Under the pieces are notes generated by a model, which saw nothing but the letters and a program-made list of their open reading frames with translations, searched no databases and was not told where the DNA came from. A stretch of 64,000 bases of DNA from Marinirhabdus sp963793275 (GTDB lineage: Bacteria > Bacteroidota > Bacteroidia > Flavobacteriales > Flavobacteriaceae): the NCBI GenBank assembly GCA_963793275.1, contig CAWBZL010000004.1, positions 186,001 through 250,000 on the forward strand, given 5' to 3'. This document shows, piece by piece, positions 15,860-25,343 of the stretch. Within the stretch, counting starts at the first letter, position 1. Each line of letters begins with the position of its first letter. A program made the translations under genes and the position numbers.

Positions 15860-17440
15860 ATGGCAGAAGTTAAACCAGCTGAAGTTTCAGCAATCTTAAA
15901 ACAACAACTTACAGGCTTTGAAGCAACAGCTTCATTGGACGAAGTAGGAACTGTATTAACCGTAGGTGATGGTATTGCACGTGTATACGGGCTTGCTAAC
16001 GCAGAATACGGAGAATTGGTAGCGTTTGAAAACGGTATGGAAGGTATCGTTTTGAACCTGGAAGAAGATAACGTAGGGGTTGTATTGTTAGGGCCATCCA
16101 GAGGAATTTCTGAAGGTGCAACAGTAAAACGTACCCAACGTATTGCTTCTATTAAAGTAGGTGAAGGTATTGTGGGTCGTGTAGTAGACACACTAGGAGC
16201 ACCTATCGACGGTAAAGGACCTATAGAAGGTGAATTGTTCGAAATGCCGTTGGAGCGTAAAGCACCAGGGGTAATTTATCGTCAGCCGGTAACAGAGCCA
16301 TTACAAACAGGAATTAAATCTATTGACGCTATGATCCCGGTAGGACGTGGACAGCGTGAATTGGTTATTGGTGACCGTCAAACAGGGAAATCTACCGTAA
16401 CGATTGACACTATCCTAAACCAAAAAGAATTTTACGATGCCGGAGAGCCAGTATACTGTATCTACGTAGCCATTGGACAAAAAGCATCTACGGTTGCAAA
16501 TATTGCGAAAGTATTGGAAGAAGCCGGAGCCTTGGCTTATACAACTATAGTAGCTGCAAACGCAAGTGATCCTGCACCCATGCAAGTGTATGCACCATTC
16601 GCAGGAGCTGCTATTGGTGAGTACTTTAGAGATACAGGTAGACCAGCACTAATTGTTTTTGATGATTTATCCAAGCAGGCAGTAGCATACCGTGAGGTAT
16701 CTTTGTTATTGCGTCGCCCACCGGGACGTGAGGCATATCCTGGAGATGTATTCTTCTTACACTCAAGATTATTGGAGCGTGCTGCAAAAGTAATCGCAGA
16801 TGATGCCATTGCTGCAGAAATGAATGATCTTCCGGAATCTTTAAAGCCTATTGTAAAAGGAGGAGGATCTTTAACAGCCCTTCCAATTATTGAAACACAA
16901 GCGGGGGACGTTTCGGCGTATATCCCAACCAACGTAATTTCTATTACAGATGGACAGATTTTCTTAGATGGTGACTTGTTTAACGCAGGGGTAAGACCAG
17001 CGATCAACGTGGGTATATCAGTATCCCGTGTGGGTGGTAACGCCCAGATTAAGTCTATGAAAAAAGTGGCAGGTACGCTAAAATTAGATCAGGCAGCGTA
17101 TCGTGAATTGGAAGCGTTTGCTAAGTTTGGTAGTGATCTTGATGCAGCTACCTTAAACGTAATTGAAAAAGGAAAGCGTAATGTAGAGATCTTAAAGCAA
17201 GGTGAAAACACACCATTTACGGTGGAAGATCAGATTGCGATCATCTATGCAGGTTCTAAAAACTTGTTACGTAATGTGCCGGTTGAAAAAGTAAAAGAAT
17301 TTGAAAGAGATTATCTTGAAATGCTGAATGCAAAGCACAGAGGCATTCTGGATACGTTGAAAGCAGGTAAACTTACAGACGAAGTAACCGATACATTAAC
17401 AACGGTTGCCGCAGACCTTTCTGCAAAGTATAAGAAATAA
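15860..17440 (+). CDS. atpA: ATP synthase F1 subunit alpha
   Basis: A 526-residue regulatory nucleotide-binding subunit of F1. The P-loop GDRQTGKS lies near residue 172, the Walker B strand ALIVFDDLSKQ near 259-269, and RRPPGREAYPGDVF follows. The length and the full N-terminal beta-barrel domain are normal. It pairs with beta subunits encoded elsewhere to form the catalytic hexamer. The following 434 bases hold a broken four-helix-bundle gene before atpG. Confidence 0.96.
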   Translation: MAEVKPAEVSAILKQQLTGFEATASLDEVGTVLTVGDGIARVYGLANAEYGELVAFENGMEGIVLNLEEDNVGVVLLGPSRGISEGATVKRTQRIASIKVGEGIVGRVVDTLGAPIDGKGPIEGELFEMPLERKAPGVIYRQPVTEPLQTGIKSIDAMIPVGRGQRELVIGDRQTGKSTVTIDTILNQKEFYDAGEPVYCIYVAIGQKASTVANIAKVLEEAGALAYTTIVAANASDPAPMQVYAPFAGAAIGEYFRDTGRPALIVFDDLSKQAVAYREVSLLLRRPPGREAYPGDVFFLHSRLLERAAKVIADDAIAAEMNDLPESLKPIVKGGGSLTALPIIETQAGDVSAYIPTNVISITDGQIFLDGDLFNAGVRPAINVGISVSRVGGNAQIKSMKKVAGTLKLDQAAYRELEAFAKFGSDLDAATLNVIEKGKRNVEILKQGENTPFTVEDQIAIIYAGSKNLLRNVPVEKVKEFERDYLEMLNAKHRGILDTLKAGKLTDEVTDTLTTVAADLSAKYKK

Positions 17441-17470
17441 ATTCAGAGTGATGAGTTATGAATACAGTGT

Positions 17471-17868
17471 CACTCATAACTTTCTCTGTTTTAATTGAAA
17501 ACTTGAACTATGGCTTTTGAAGACAGTCCTATTCGCATTAAGAGTTTTCAGTTTGCGTGTGAAATAGTTATTTATAGTGACTATTTAAAATCACGGAGGA
17601 CTTTGAAATAGCTTCTCAACTTTTAAAAAGCGGAACGAGTATTGGTGCCAATACAAGGGAAGCACAAAGAGGGGTTAGTAAAAAAGATTTTAAAAATAAA
17701 TTTGGTATAGCTCTCAAAGAAGCGGACGAGACTATGTTCTGGTTGGAGATTTTAGAGGCGACAGGAAGAGAAGTACCTAAAGACATAAAGAATAAGTGTG
17801 AAGAGTTGATACGTATTTTGGTTTCGATTATAAAAAACTCATAATTCTGCACTTTGCACTCATAACTT
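17471..17868. repeat. Twelve-base direct repeats flanking the four-helix gene
   Basis: CACTCATAACTT occurs at 17471-17482 and again at 17857-17868, directly before the atpG leader. The first copy also ends an inverted repeat, with AGTTATGA upstream and TCATAACT downstream. Together they bracket the four-helix gene and look like footprints of an inserted cassette. Confidence 0.5.
17510..17844 (+). pseudogene. Four-helix-bundle protein (S23/IVP family), broken by one missing base
   Basis: From ATG 17510 the frame reads MAFEDSPIRIKSFQFACEIV and runs to DYLK before a stop at 17609. The next frame from about 17590 gives EDFEIASQLLKSGTSIGANT, then REAQRGVSKKDFKNKFGIAL and on to a stop at 17842. 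This is a typical small four-helix-bundle protein of the family named after 23S rRNA intervening sequences. Adding one A to the AAAA at 17587-17590 joins the two into 111 residues. The family's function is unknown; copies occur in odd places, including operons and rRNA insertions. Here it sits between atpA and atpG, flanked by 12-base direct repeats, in the same direction as the operon and 30 bases before atpG. Confidence 0.75.
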
Positions 17869-17874
17869 GTAAAA

Positions 17875-18747
17875 ATGGCAAACTTAAAAGAAATTAGAAA
17901 CAGAATATCATCGGTAGGTTCAACGATGCAGATTACCAGTGCCATGAAAATGGTGTCTGCTGCAAAATTGAAGAAAGCCCAGGATGCCATTACGGCAATG
18001 CGTCCGTATTCTGAAAAATTGACCGAGTTATTGCAAAACCTAAGCGCAACGTTGGATTCAGATAGCGGAAGCACTTTTTCGGAGCAGCGCGAGGTGAACA
18101 AAGTACTGGTGGTTGCCATTACCTCTAACCGTGGATTGGCTGGAGCATTTAATACTAATGTTATAAAGGCCTCACAGGCACTTAAAAATGAAACCTACGC
18201 TGGAAAGCAGGTAGATTTTATTACGCTTGGAAAAAAAGGAAACGATATCTTAAAGAAAAGTGGAAATGTAGTTACGTTCAATTCTGCAATTTTTGATGAT
18301 CTTACCTATGATACTGTAGCTGAAATAGCCGAATCTTTAATGACTAGTTTTGCTGAAGGAACCTACGACAAGATTATCTTAACGTATAACCACTTTAAAA
18401 ATGCAGCAACACAGGAAGTAAAAAGAGAGCAGTTTTTACCTATTTTACCTAGAAAACAGGAAGAAGGTGTAGATAACACATCTATCCCAAACTATATTTT
18501 TGAACCTTCAAAAGAGGAAATTGTTGAAGGATTAATTCCAAAAAGCTTAAAAACACAATTGTTTAAAGCCATAAGAGATTCTGTAGCAAGTGAGCACGGT
18601 GCCCGTATGACGGCCATGCACAAAGCAACAGATAACGCCACCGAATTGCGTGACGCTCTTAAACTTCAATATAACAAAGCAAGACAAGCAGCCATTACCA
18701 ACGAAATTTTAGAGATTGTTGGTGGAGCAGAAGCACTTGCCGGGTAG
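17875..18747 (+). CDS. atpG: ATP synthase F1 subunit gamma
   Basis: A 290-residue central-stalk subunit. The N-terminal helix (MANLKEIRNRISSVGSTMQI then TSAMKMVSAAKLKKA) and the C-terminal helix (SEHGARMTAMHKATDNA and ITNEILEIVGGAEAL) are the conserved coiled-coil rotor. It closes this operon: a strong terminator follows at 18764. Confidence 0.95.
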   Translation: MANLKEIRNRISSVGSTMQITSAMKMVSAAKLKKAQDAITAMRPYSEKLTELLQNLSATLDSDSGSTFSEQREVNKVLVVAITSNRGLAGAFNTNVIKASQALKNETYAGKQVDFITLGKKGNDILKKSGNVVTFNSAIFDDLTYDTVAEIAESLMTSFAEGTYDKIILTYNHFKNAATQEVKREQFLPILPRKQEEGVDNTSIPNYIFEPSKEEIVEGLIPKSLKTQLFKAIRDSVASEHGARMTAMHKATDNATELRDALKLQYNKARQAAITNEILEIVGGAEALAG

Positions 18748-18763
18748 AACTTTATAAATTAAA

Positions 18764-18803
18764 AAAAAACCTGTCAGGTCTTAGAGACCTGACAGGTTTT
18801 TTT
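18764..18803 (+). terminator. Terminator after atpG
   Basis: AACCTGTCAGGTC (ending 18780) pairs with GACCTGACAGGTT (from 18786) around TTAGA, flanked by A and T runs; a 13-base perfect stem. It contains GTCAGGTCT, a core also seen at 8029 and 34286. Confidence 0.9.
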
Positions 18804-18876
18804 ATGCTTTTTCAAGAAGGTTTCTTAAGGAACAAATTTTGATTACATTTAAAATTTCAGCATGATAACACACCAA

Positions 18877-19413
18877 ATGAAATATAAACTTCTCATCGCT
18901 TTTGTTTTTTTTGTTTCAGTTTCAGCTTATTCGCAACACCAAAAGGGGAGTTGGAACGCATCGATAGCCGTTTCACCATATCCTATTGAAGTTAGTGGAG
19001 AAAATGATTTTGGGGTTTTAGGAATTGGAAGTTTAGAGTTTTTCGTTTCAGAGAAGATTTCATTTTCGGGTTCCTTTTTTACTTCAAATAACAATCTTTT
19101 TAAAAATGATAGCGAACTAAAATTACGCTCCTACGGATTTATACCAGCCATTCAATATTATTTTCTGAATAAAGAAAAGTTTGCGGTCTATGTCCAGGCA
19201 GGCTATGGATTTGGATTTAAAAGTGATGAACGCACTACCTTGGATAATGAATCGCTACGGATTTATGATCTAGGGGCAGGAGGAAAGTATCATTTTTCCA
19301 AAAAATGGTATGTAAGTTTATTACTTCCTTATTTTAACGCAAAAGACCTTACCTTTAACCGAAAAGAAGCCTCCGGCGTCGCCGTATTTTTAGGGGCTGG
19401 CATTACATTATAA
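18877..19413 (+). CDS. Small outer-membrane beta-barrel protein
   Basis: A 178-residue protein with a signal peptide (MKYKLLIAFVFFVSVSAYSQ) and alternating polar/hydrophobic strands. It ends in a beta-strand, as in OmpW/OmpA-like eight-strand barrels. ATG 18877 is preferred over 18862 because the signal peptide begins there. No ligand or role can be assigned. It sits 15 bases before a lipoprotein gene, and the two may act together at the outer membrane. Confidence 0.65.
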   Translation: MKYKLLIAFVFFVSVSAYSQHQKGSWNASIAVSPYPIEVSGENDFGVLGIGSLEFFVSEKISFSGSFFTSNNNLFKNDSELKLRSYGFIPAIQYYFLNKEKFAVYVQAGYGFGFKSDERTTLDNESLRIYDLGAGGKYHFSKKWYVSLLLPYFNAKDLTFNRKEASGVAVFLGAGITL

Positions 19414-19428
19414 CGAAGAATTTTAGAT

Positions 19429-19950
19429 ATGAATTTTATAAAACAAATAATTGCTTTTCTTTTTATTTCAGTCCTATTTCTAGGGTTTTCTGGTTGTGGA
19501 AGCGTAAATACAGAAACTTCAGATTACTTATTTGAACAAAACCCTCCTTTTAGAGTAGAAGATGCTTCCTTTCAAAAATGGGTTGCCGGAACACCGGAAG
19601 GCGGAAGCGGAGTGAACGTTTTTATAAATTTCAGCGACATTCAGAATGGCGTGGTTTTTAAAGACATATATTTTAGGGGAAATAAAACAGAAGTGGTTAC
19701 GTCACCCGCCGTACGAGTTCAATATGTGGGGTATTTTAAGAATGAACCCAAACAGGATGTTTTAATGGACAGTAATACCGTTAAAGAAGCTGCAAATACA
19801 CCTCCCGTGAAAACCCCATTTCAATTAAATAATGATAATGCCGTTATAAGCTACCAATTCAACGGAAAAACGGGTTATTTTAAAATTGAAAACCTGGAAG
19901 AAAAACAAATGCTGGCGTATCCTGCCAGCAATCCTAAAGGTGACAATTAA
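19429..19950 (+). CDS. Hypothetical lipoprotein
   Basis: A 173-residue protein with a lipoprotein signal ending GFSGC (Cys23). The mature part is beta-rich and includes FRVEDASFQKWVAGTPEGGS and a late GYFKIENLEEKQ. I do not recognise a known family; similar proteins appear in flavobacteria as conserved lipoproteins. It lies between a beta-barrel gene and a flippase gene. Confidence 0.55.
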   Translation: MNFIKQIIAFLFISVLFLGFSGCGSVNTETSDYLFEQNPPFRVEDASFQKWVAGTPEGGSGVNVFINFSDIQNGVVFKDIYFRGNKTEVVTSPAVRVQYVGYFKNEPKQDVLMDSNTVKEAANTPPVKTPFQLNNDNAVISYQFNGKTGYFKIENLEEKQMLAYPASNPKGDN

Positions 19951-19983
19951 TTTCTATACTTTTACGCGGTAAAAATCCTCGTA

Positions 19984-21444
19984 TTGAGCGTATTCAAAAA
20001 ACTCTTTCAGCAAACATTTATTTATGGCCTGGCCACTGTGCTACCCCGTGCGTTAGCCATTGTATTGGTGCCGCTGTATACGTCTGTTTTAGCGCCAGCG
20101 TCTTTTGGAATTTACGCTACTTTAATGTCCTACATTATCTTAGGAAACGTATTGCTTTCCTACGGAATGGAAACCGCTTTTTTCCGATTTATTAATAAGC
20201 ACGCCACTCAAAAAAAGACAGTGGAAGCTACGGTGCTTACCTCACTCACTTCAACAGCTTTATTGTTTTTGGGAGTAACACTATTATTTAGAGTAGAATT
20301 AGCAACATTTATAGAGTTTAAAGTTGAATACGTCACGTATGCACTCCTTATACTGGTGTTGGATGCCTTAGTGGTCTTACCCTTTGCCTGGTTTCGGGCC
20401 AACGAAAGACCTATGCGGTATGCTTTTATTAAAATCCTGAACGTTTGCATTAATTTAGGGTGTAATCTCTTTTTCTTTTTGTTGCTTCCTACGCTTGTTA
20501 CTGAAACTTCAGACACCTTCTGGAACAGTATCTATACCGAAGAAAATAAAGTAGTGTACGTGTTTATTTCTAACGTAATTGCAAGTGGAATAACACTCCT
20601 ATTAGTACTTCCTTTATATTTTAAGATTGGGTTCAGCTTCAACAAAAAATTGTGGAAACAAATGATGAAATATGCGCTCCCGGTTCTTATTGCCGGTATC
20701 GCTTTCAGTATAAATGAAGCGTTTGATAAAATAATGCTGAAATATTTGTTGCCTGAGGATGTAGCAGAAACTGAAGTAGGCGTCTACGCAGCCTGTTATA
20801 AATTAGGCGTTTTTATGACACTTTTTGCCACGGCATTCCGCTTAGGGATTGAACCATTTTTCTTTAACCACGCCAAAGAGGCTAATGCAAAAACAACATA
20901 CGCAACCATCACAAAGTATTTCTCCATCTTCGGAAGTATCATATTGCTGGTTGTAATTGTGTACATAGACGTTTTTAAAAGTTTGCTCATTGCAGACCCT
21001 CAATATTGGGTAGCATTATCTATCGTCCCTATAATTCTGCTTGCAAACCTCTGTTTAGGGATTTATCATAACCTTTCCGTTTGGTATAAAGTGACAGATA
21101 TGACCAGATTTGGCGCCTATATTTCCATCGTGGGCGCACTTTTAACCTTGGTTTTAAACTATCTTTTAATTCCAATACTAAGCTATATGGGCTCTGCCAT
21201 TGCAACGCTGGCTGCATATGGTACTATGATGTTACTTTCGTATTATTTCGGAAGAAAATACTACCCCGTTCCTTATAATCTTAAAAAAATTGGAGGATAC
21301 CTGTTACTTTCGGTAGTATTTTCGGCTATTGCATTTTACGGTTTTGACCGCGATCTTGTTATAGGAACTGCGTTATTATTGGTATTTTTGTTATTGGTAT
21401 TCCTTTCAGAAAAAAAGGACTTAATACGCATTATGAATAGGTGA
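19984..21444 (+). CDS. Polysaccharide flippase (Wzx/MATE-like, MVF superfamily)
   Basis: A 486-residue integral membrane protein with about 14 hydrophobic segments, from a TTG start (SVFKKLFQQTFIYGLATVLP). The FIYGLATVLPRALAIVLVPL opening is typical of flavobacterial oligosaccharide flippases. It should move lipid-linked sugar units from the inner to the outer face of the inner membrane. A MurJ-like lipid II role cannot be excluded. The neighbouring sugar nucleotidyltransferase (22075) fits a surface-glycan role. Confidence 0.8.
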   Translation: MSVFKKLFQQTFIYGLATVLPRALAIVLVPLYTSVLAPASFGIYATLMSYIILGNVLLSYGMETAFFRFINKHATQKKTVEATVLTSLTSTALLFLGVTLLFRVELATFIEFKVEYVTYALLILVLDALVVLPFAWFRANERPMRYAFIKILNVCINLGCNLFFFLLLPTLVTETSDTFWNSIYTEENKVVYVFISNVIASGITLLLVLPLYFKIGFSFNKKLWKQMMKYALPVLIAGIAFSINEAFDKIMLKYLLPEDVAETEVGVYAACYKLGVFMTLFATAFRLGIEPFFFNHAKEANAKTTYATITKYFSIFGSIILLVVIVYIDVFKSLLIADPQYWVALSIVPIILLANLCLGIYHNLSVWYKVTDMTRFGAYISIVGALLTLVLNYLLIPILSYMGSAIATLAAYGTMMLLSYYFGRKYYPVPYNLKKIGGYLLLSVVFSAIAFYGFDRDLVIGTALLLVFLLLVFLSEKKDLIRIMNR

Positions 21445-21524
21445 CTTCGATACAATTTTTAAAACTTAATCGGTTTTAAAAAATCACTCAGCCACCTTTG
21501 AATTTTAATAAAACTTTTCCCATA

Positions 21525-21546
21525 CTGAGTTCTTTGAAAGGCTCAG
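21525..21546. repeat. Short hairpin repeat upstream of dut
   Basis: CTGAG (21525-21529) and CTCAG (21542-21546) enclose TCTTTGAAAGG, with further CTTT/AAAG pairing. It matches the degenerate ends of the flavobacterial dispersed repeat. A related GAGCCTTCAACAGGCTTAGG lies at 22037-22056, on the other side of dut. Confidence 0.45.
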
Positions 21547-21566
21547 AATGAATTAAAAGCCGAAGT

Positions 21567-22004
21567 ATGACAACCATAAAAATAATAAACAAATCCAATC
21601 ACCCCGTCCCAGGTTATGAAACCATTGCCAGCGCAGGAATGGATATACGTGCCAATGTTGCGGAGCCTTCAACACTAAAACCGTTGCAACGCGCTATTGT
21701 AAAAACAGGTCTTTTTATTGAATTACCCATAGGCTATGAAGCCCAGGTAAGACCACGAAGCGGACTGGCAGCTAAAAAAGGAATCACCGTTTTAAATAGC
21801 CCCGGAACTATAGATGCAGACTATCGTGGCGAAATTGGCGTTATCCTTGTAAATCTCTCTAATGAAGATTTCACTATTGAGAATGGAGAGCGCATCGCGC
21901 AGCTAGTGATTGCCAAACACGAACGTGCTGTTTTTGAAGAGGTAGAAACCCTTTCTGAAACAGACAGGGGTGCTGGTGGATTTGGAAGTACTGGTTTGAA
22001 ATAG
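21567..22004 (+). CDS. dut: dUTP diphosphatase
   Basis: A 145-residue trimeric dUTPase that converts dUTP to dUMP and diphosphate, keeping uracil out of DNA and feeding dTMP synthesis. The five motifs are present in order: AGMDIRA, VRPRSGLA, GTIDADYRGEIG, GERIAQLVI and RGAGGFGSTG at the C-terminus. Its position between a flippase and a sugar nucleotidyltransferase is a usual flavobacterial arrangement rather than a functional link. Confidence 0.95.
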   Translation: MTTIKIINKSNHPVPGYETIASAGMDIRANVAEPSTLKPLQRAIVKTGLFIELPIGYEAQVRPRSGLAAKKGITVLNSPGTIDADYRGEIGVILVNLSNEDFTIENGERIAQLVIAKHERAVFEEVETLSETDRGAGGFGSTGLK

Positions 22005-22074
22005 AAAATAAATTTATTATAAAACCATCGCATATGGAGCCTTCAACAGGCTTAGGATAAACAAAGATCGAATT

Positions 22075-23091
22075 ATGAAAATTATAGTCCCAATGGCCGG
22101 CAGAGGCTCAAGATTAAGGCCACATAGTTTAACTGTGCCAAAACCCCTCATTCCAGTGGCAGGAAAACCTATTGTACACCGTTTGGTAGCAGATATTGCC
22201 GGTGTACTAAATGAAAACATTGAAGAAATTGCTTTCATTCTTGGAGATCCGGCGTTCTTTGGTGACGATGTTGTTGCAAGCTTAAAAGAATTAGCACAGG
22301 AACTCGGCGCAAAACCAAGCATCTACCGTCAATTGGACCCCAAAGGCACTGGCCACGCTATTATGTGCGCAGAACCTTCTTTAAGCGGCCCCGCAGTAAT
22401 CGCGTACGCAGATACGTTAATTAGAGCCGATTTCGACCTGGATAAAGATGCTGATGCCGTGATCTGGACCAAAAAAGTGGAAAACCCGGAAGCCTACGGT
22501 GTTGTAAACCTGAATGAAAAAGACGAAATCATTGAACTGGTTGAAAAACCAGAAACCTTTGTAAGTGACCAGGCTGTGATAGGAATTTACTATTTTAAAG
22601 ATGTAGGCGTCCTTAAAAATGAATTACAATATGTGCTGGATAATAATATTATAAACGGCGGGGAATACCAAATTAACGATGGTATTAAGCGCATGATGGC
22701 TAGCGGCAAAGTTTTTAAAACAGGCACCGTTAGCGAATGGATGGATTGCGGTAATAAAGAGGTAACGGTAGAAACAAACCGACGTATGTTGGGTTTTCTT
22801 GCCGAAGCCAACGAGCAGTTACTTTCAGAAAACATCACGAATGAAAACTCAACAATTGTAGCACCATGTTTTGTTGCCGATGGTGTTGTACTTAAAAACA
22901 GTACAGTAGGACCTTATGCTTCAATTGGTAAGGGCACGATAATTGAAGACAGCACCGTTAAAAATAGTATAATCCAAACGTACTCAGTACTAAAAAATGC
23001 TACCTTAGACAACGCAATGATTGGCAACCACGCGCATTTTGATGGTAATTTTACCAATGTGAGTATTGGCGATTATTCTCAGTTGAAATAA
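22075..23091 (+). CDS. Sugar-phosphate nucleotidyltransferase with left-handed beta-helix domain
   Basis: A 338-residue enzyme that would join a sugar 1-phosphate to a nucleoside triphosphate. The N-terminal motif GRGSRLRPHSLTVPKPLIPV (residues 9-28) and the later VEKPETF are those of RmlA/GlmU-like transferases. The last 90 residues form hexapeptide repeats (IGKGTIIEDSTVKNSIIQ), as in GlmU or mannose-1-phosphate guanylyltransferases. The exact sugar is unknown. It likely feeds surface polysaccharide synthesis together with the upstream flippase. Confidence 0.85.
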   Translation: MKIIVPMAGRGSRLRPHSLTVPKPLIPVAGKPIVHRLVADIAGVLNENIEEIAFILGDPAFFGDDVVASLKELAQELGAKPSIYRQLDPKGTGHAIMCAEPSLSGPAVIAYADTLIRADFDLDKDADAVIWTKKVENPEAYGVVNLNEKDEIIELVEKPETFVSDQAVIGIYYFKDVGVLKNELQYVLDNNIINGGEYQINDGIKRMMASGKVFKTGTVSEWMDCGNKEVTVETNRRMLGFLAEANEQLLSENITNENSTIVAPCFVADGVVLKNSTVGPYASIGKGTIIEDSTVKNSIIQTYSVLKNATLDNAMIGNHAHFDGNFTNVSIGDYSQLK

Positions 23092-23191
23092 AAAAACTAA
23101 AAATTAAAACAACCAGACTATCATTCTCTGTCTGGGAGATTCAAACATGCAAGTCCGCAAGGTGAATATAAAATGTGGTGAGGGATTTTTT

Positions 23192-24577
23192 ATGAAACTA
23201 AAACAATTATATTTTTTATCACTTCTCTTCGGAATTTTACTTTCCGTGCCAGCTACGTATGCACAGGACGAAGAGAACCAGGACAGTGCTACAGTTAATG
23301 AAGACCTGGGAACAGTAACAGATACGTTTCAGGAAAACTTCTTTGAGGCGCTCAAACAAAAAGGAATTGAAAATTACGAATTAGCTTTAGATGCCCTCTC
23401 ACTTGCCGAAAGAGCCGCGAATGGAGATGCCAACAGTATTGCTGTTGTTAATTTTGAAAAAGGAAAAAATCTTGCCGCGTTAAAAAGATATACTGAAGCA
23501 GAAACCAGCTTTAAGGCTGTTTTAACGACTCAGGCTACCAATATTGATGTACAGGAAGCTTTGTACGATGTTTATTACGAGACACGGGAATACGAGAAAG
23601 CTATTCCGTTGGTGCAAAAACTTATAAAAAAAGACGAAGATTACAAGGAGGACCTGGTAAACCTTTACAACCGAACAAAGCAATACAACAAAGCGTTGGA
23701 GCTACTGGATGAGTTGGACGAATCCTGGGGAGAAAGCACGTATAGAAATGCGCTGAGAAGAAACATTTATAAAGTTACCGGAAACAGCGAAGGTGCTATT
23801 ACAAACCTCCAGGATAAGATCGATGAGAATCCCGAAAACGAACAGGATTACCTTAATTTAATCTTCCTGTATAGCGAAGAAGGCAATACAGAGAAGGCAT
23901 TTGCAACAGCGAAAGAATTATTAAAGAATCAGCCAAAAAGTGAATTGGTTCATTTCGCTTTGTATAAATTTTATCTTGAAGAGGGCAATAAGGAAGAAGC
24001 CTTCAAGTCTATGGACATTGTTTTTAATTCCTCCAAAATTGAAAAAGAGAGTAAGTATAAAGTGCTCGCAGATTTTATTGGTTTTGTAAATGAAAACCCT
24101 GCGTATGAACTTAATGTAGACAAAGTAGTGGCCTCTTTTAATAACGATGGTTCTGGTGAGGTTTACGAAACACTGGGAAAATATTATGCTTCCAAAGGAA
24201 AGAAAGAGGTGGCCCTAACGTTTTATGAAAAAGGCGTAAAACTGGACGACGATAACTACAGCTTACTTAAAAACACACTATTATTACAATTAGACCTCCA
24301 AAAAAATACCGAAGCTGCCAATCTAAGTGAAGAAGCCTTGGCTACCTTTCCGGCACAGGCGTTTTTGTACCTATTAAACGGCGTTGCAAATAATAGGTTA
24401 GGAAATAACGACACTGCCATTGAAAGTTTGGAAACAGGACTGGATTTTCTGTTGGACGACCCTCGTGTGGAGCGCGATTTTTACGATCAATTACGAGCTG
24501 CCTACGAAGCAAAAGGAGATGCAAATAAAGCAGCATCTTTTAAATTAAAATCGGCACAAATAAAGCTGGATAATTAA
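23192..24577 (+). CDS. Secreted TPR-repeat protein
   Basis: A 461-residue protein with a signal peptide (MKLKQLYFLSLLFGILLSVP then ATYAQ) followed by tetratricopeptide repeats across nearly the whole length. An upstream in-frame ATG at 23147 would bury the signal peptide, so 23192 is chosen. It probably works as a periplasmic scaffold. Its stop is one base before the DUF4292 lipoprotein start, and the EnvC-like gene follows, a trio conserved in flavobacteria and likely tied to the envelope. Confidence 0.75.
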   Translation: MKLKQLYFLSLLFGILLSVPATYAQDEENQDSATVNEDLGTVTDTFQENFFEALKQKGIENYELALDALSLAERAANGDANSIAVVNFEKGKNLAALKRYTEAETSFKAVLTTQATNIDVQEALYDVYYETREYEKAIPLVQKLIKKDEDYKEDLVNLYNRTKQYNKALELLDELDESWGESTYRNALRRNIYKVTGNSEGAITNLQDKIDENPENEQDYLNLIFLYSEEGNTEKAFATAKELLKNQPKSELVHFALYKFYLEEGNKEEAFKSMDIVFNSSKIEKESKYKVLADFIGFVNENPAYELNVDKVVASFNNDGSGEVYETLGKYYASKGKKEVALTFYEKGVKLDDDNYSLLKNTLLLQLDLQKNTEAANLSEEALATFPAQAFLYLLNGVANNRLGNNDTAIESLETGLDFLLDDPRVERDFYDQLRAAYEAKGDANKAASFKLKSAQIKLDN

Positions 24578-24578
24578 T

Positions 24579-25343
24579 ATGAAAAAACTATTTGTACTAG
24601 CACTTTTCACACTGTTGTTAGTTTCCTGCAAAGGGACAAAAAAAGTTGCCGGAACTACCGAGGACCTTGCTGTTAAAAATATAGCAACGTCTCACGAAGC
24701 GGCTTCTCCAGATTTTAATACGTTAGCCGCGCGTATTTATGTGGTGTACGAAGACGAGAAAAAACAACAAAGCATTACTGTGAGCCTTAGAATGGAAAAG
24801 GACAAGGTAATTTGGATGAAAGCTTCACTAATTGGGATTACGATCGCAAAGGCCAAGATCACTCCAGACCGTGTGAGCTATTACGAAACTGTAGGAGGAA
24901 CTTATTTTGATGGTGATTTTAGCCTGTTAAGTGAATGGCTGGGAACCGAAATAGATTTTAAAAAAGCACAGGCAATTTTACTAGGGCAAAGTATTTTTCC
25001 TATTGAAAACGGGCAATATACTTCGGCCATTCAGGGAGCTAATTACAAATTACAACCTAAGACGCAGCCTTTCAATTTTATTCACTCATTATTATTGTTA
25101 TCCAATAACTTCAAAATAGCTTCAGAAACACTCTCACAACCTGATGAAGATAGAATTTTGACAATTCGTTATGCCGATTATCAAACTATTGAAGGGGGGA
25201 TTTATCCTTCAGAAATAAACGTGACGGCTTCAGAAAAAGATAGTACGACCAAAATAGATATTACATATCGAAAGATCGAACCCAATGTTTCCATCAATTT
25301 TCCGTTTACTATTCCAGACGGATATTCCGAAATGAAATTGTAA
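24579..25343 (+). CDS. DUF4292 lipoprotein
   Basis: A 254-residue lipoprotein (signal ending LLLVSC, Cys17) of the DUF4292 family. The fold should resemble LolA/LolB: antiparallel strands with a curved hydrophobic face, for example YADYQTIEGGIYPSEINVTA. A role in lipid or lipoprotein handling at the outer membrane is inferred from that resemblance only. Its TAA overlaps the ATG of the EnvC-like gene (TAATG at 25341-25345), so the two are translationally coupled. Confidence 0.8.
   Translation: MKKLFVLALFTLLLVSCKGTKKVAGTTEDLAVKNIATSHEAASPDFNTLAARIYVVYEDEKKQQSITVSLRMEKDKVIWMKASLIGITIAKAKITPDRVSYYETVGGTYFDGDFSLLSEWLGTEIDFKKAQAILLGQSIFPIENGQYTSAIQGANYKLQPKTQPFNFIHSLLLLSNNFKIASETLSQPDEDRILTIRYADYQTIEGGIYPSEINVTASEKDSTTKIDITYRKIEPNVSINFPFTIPDGYSEMKL

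Noticed and set aside
16537..17007. Minus-strand frame of 156 codons inside atpA
   Set aside because: It lies within a strongly conserved alpha subunit and shows no recognisable protein pattern.
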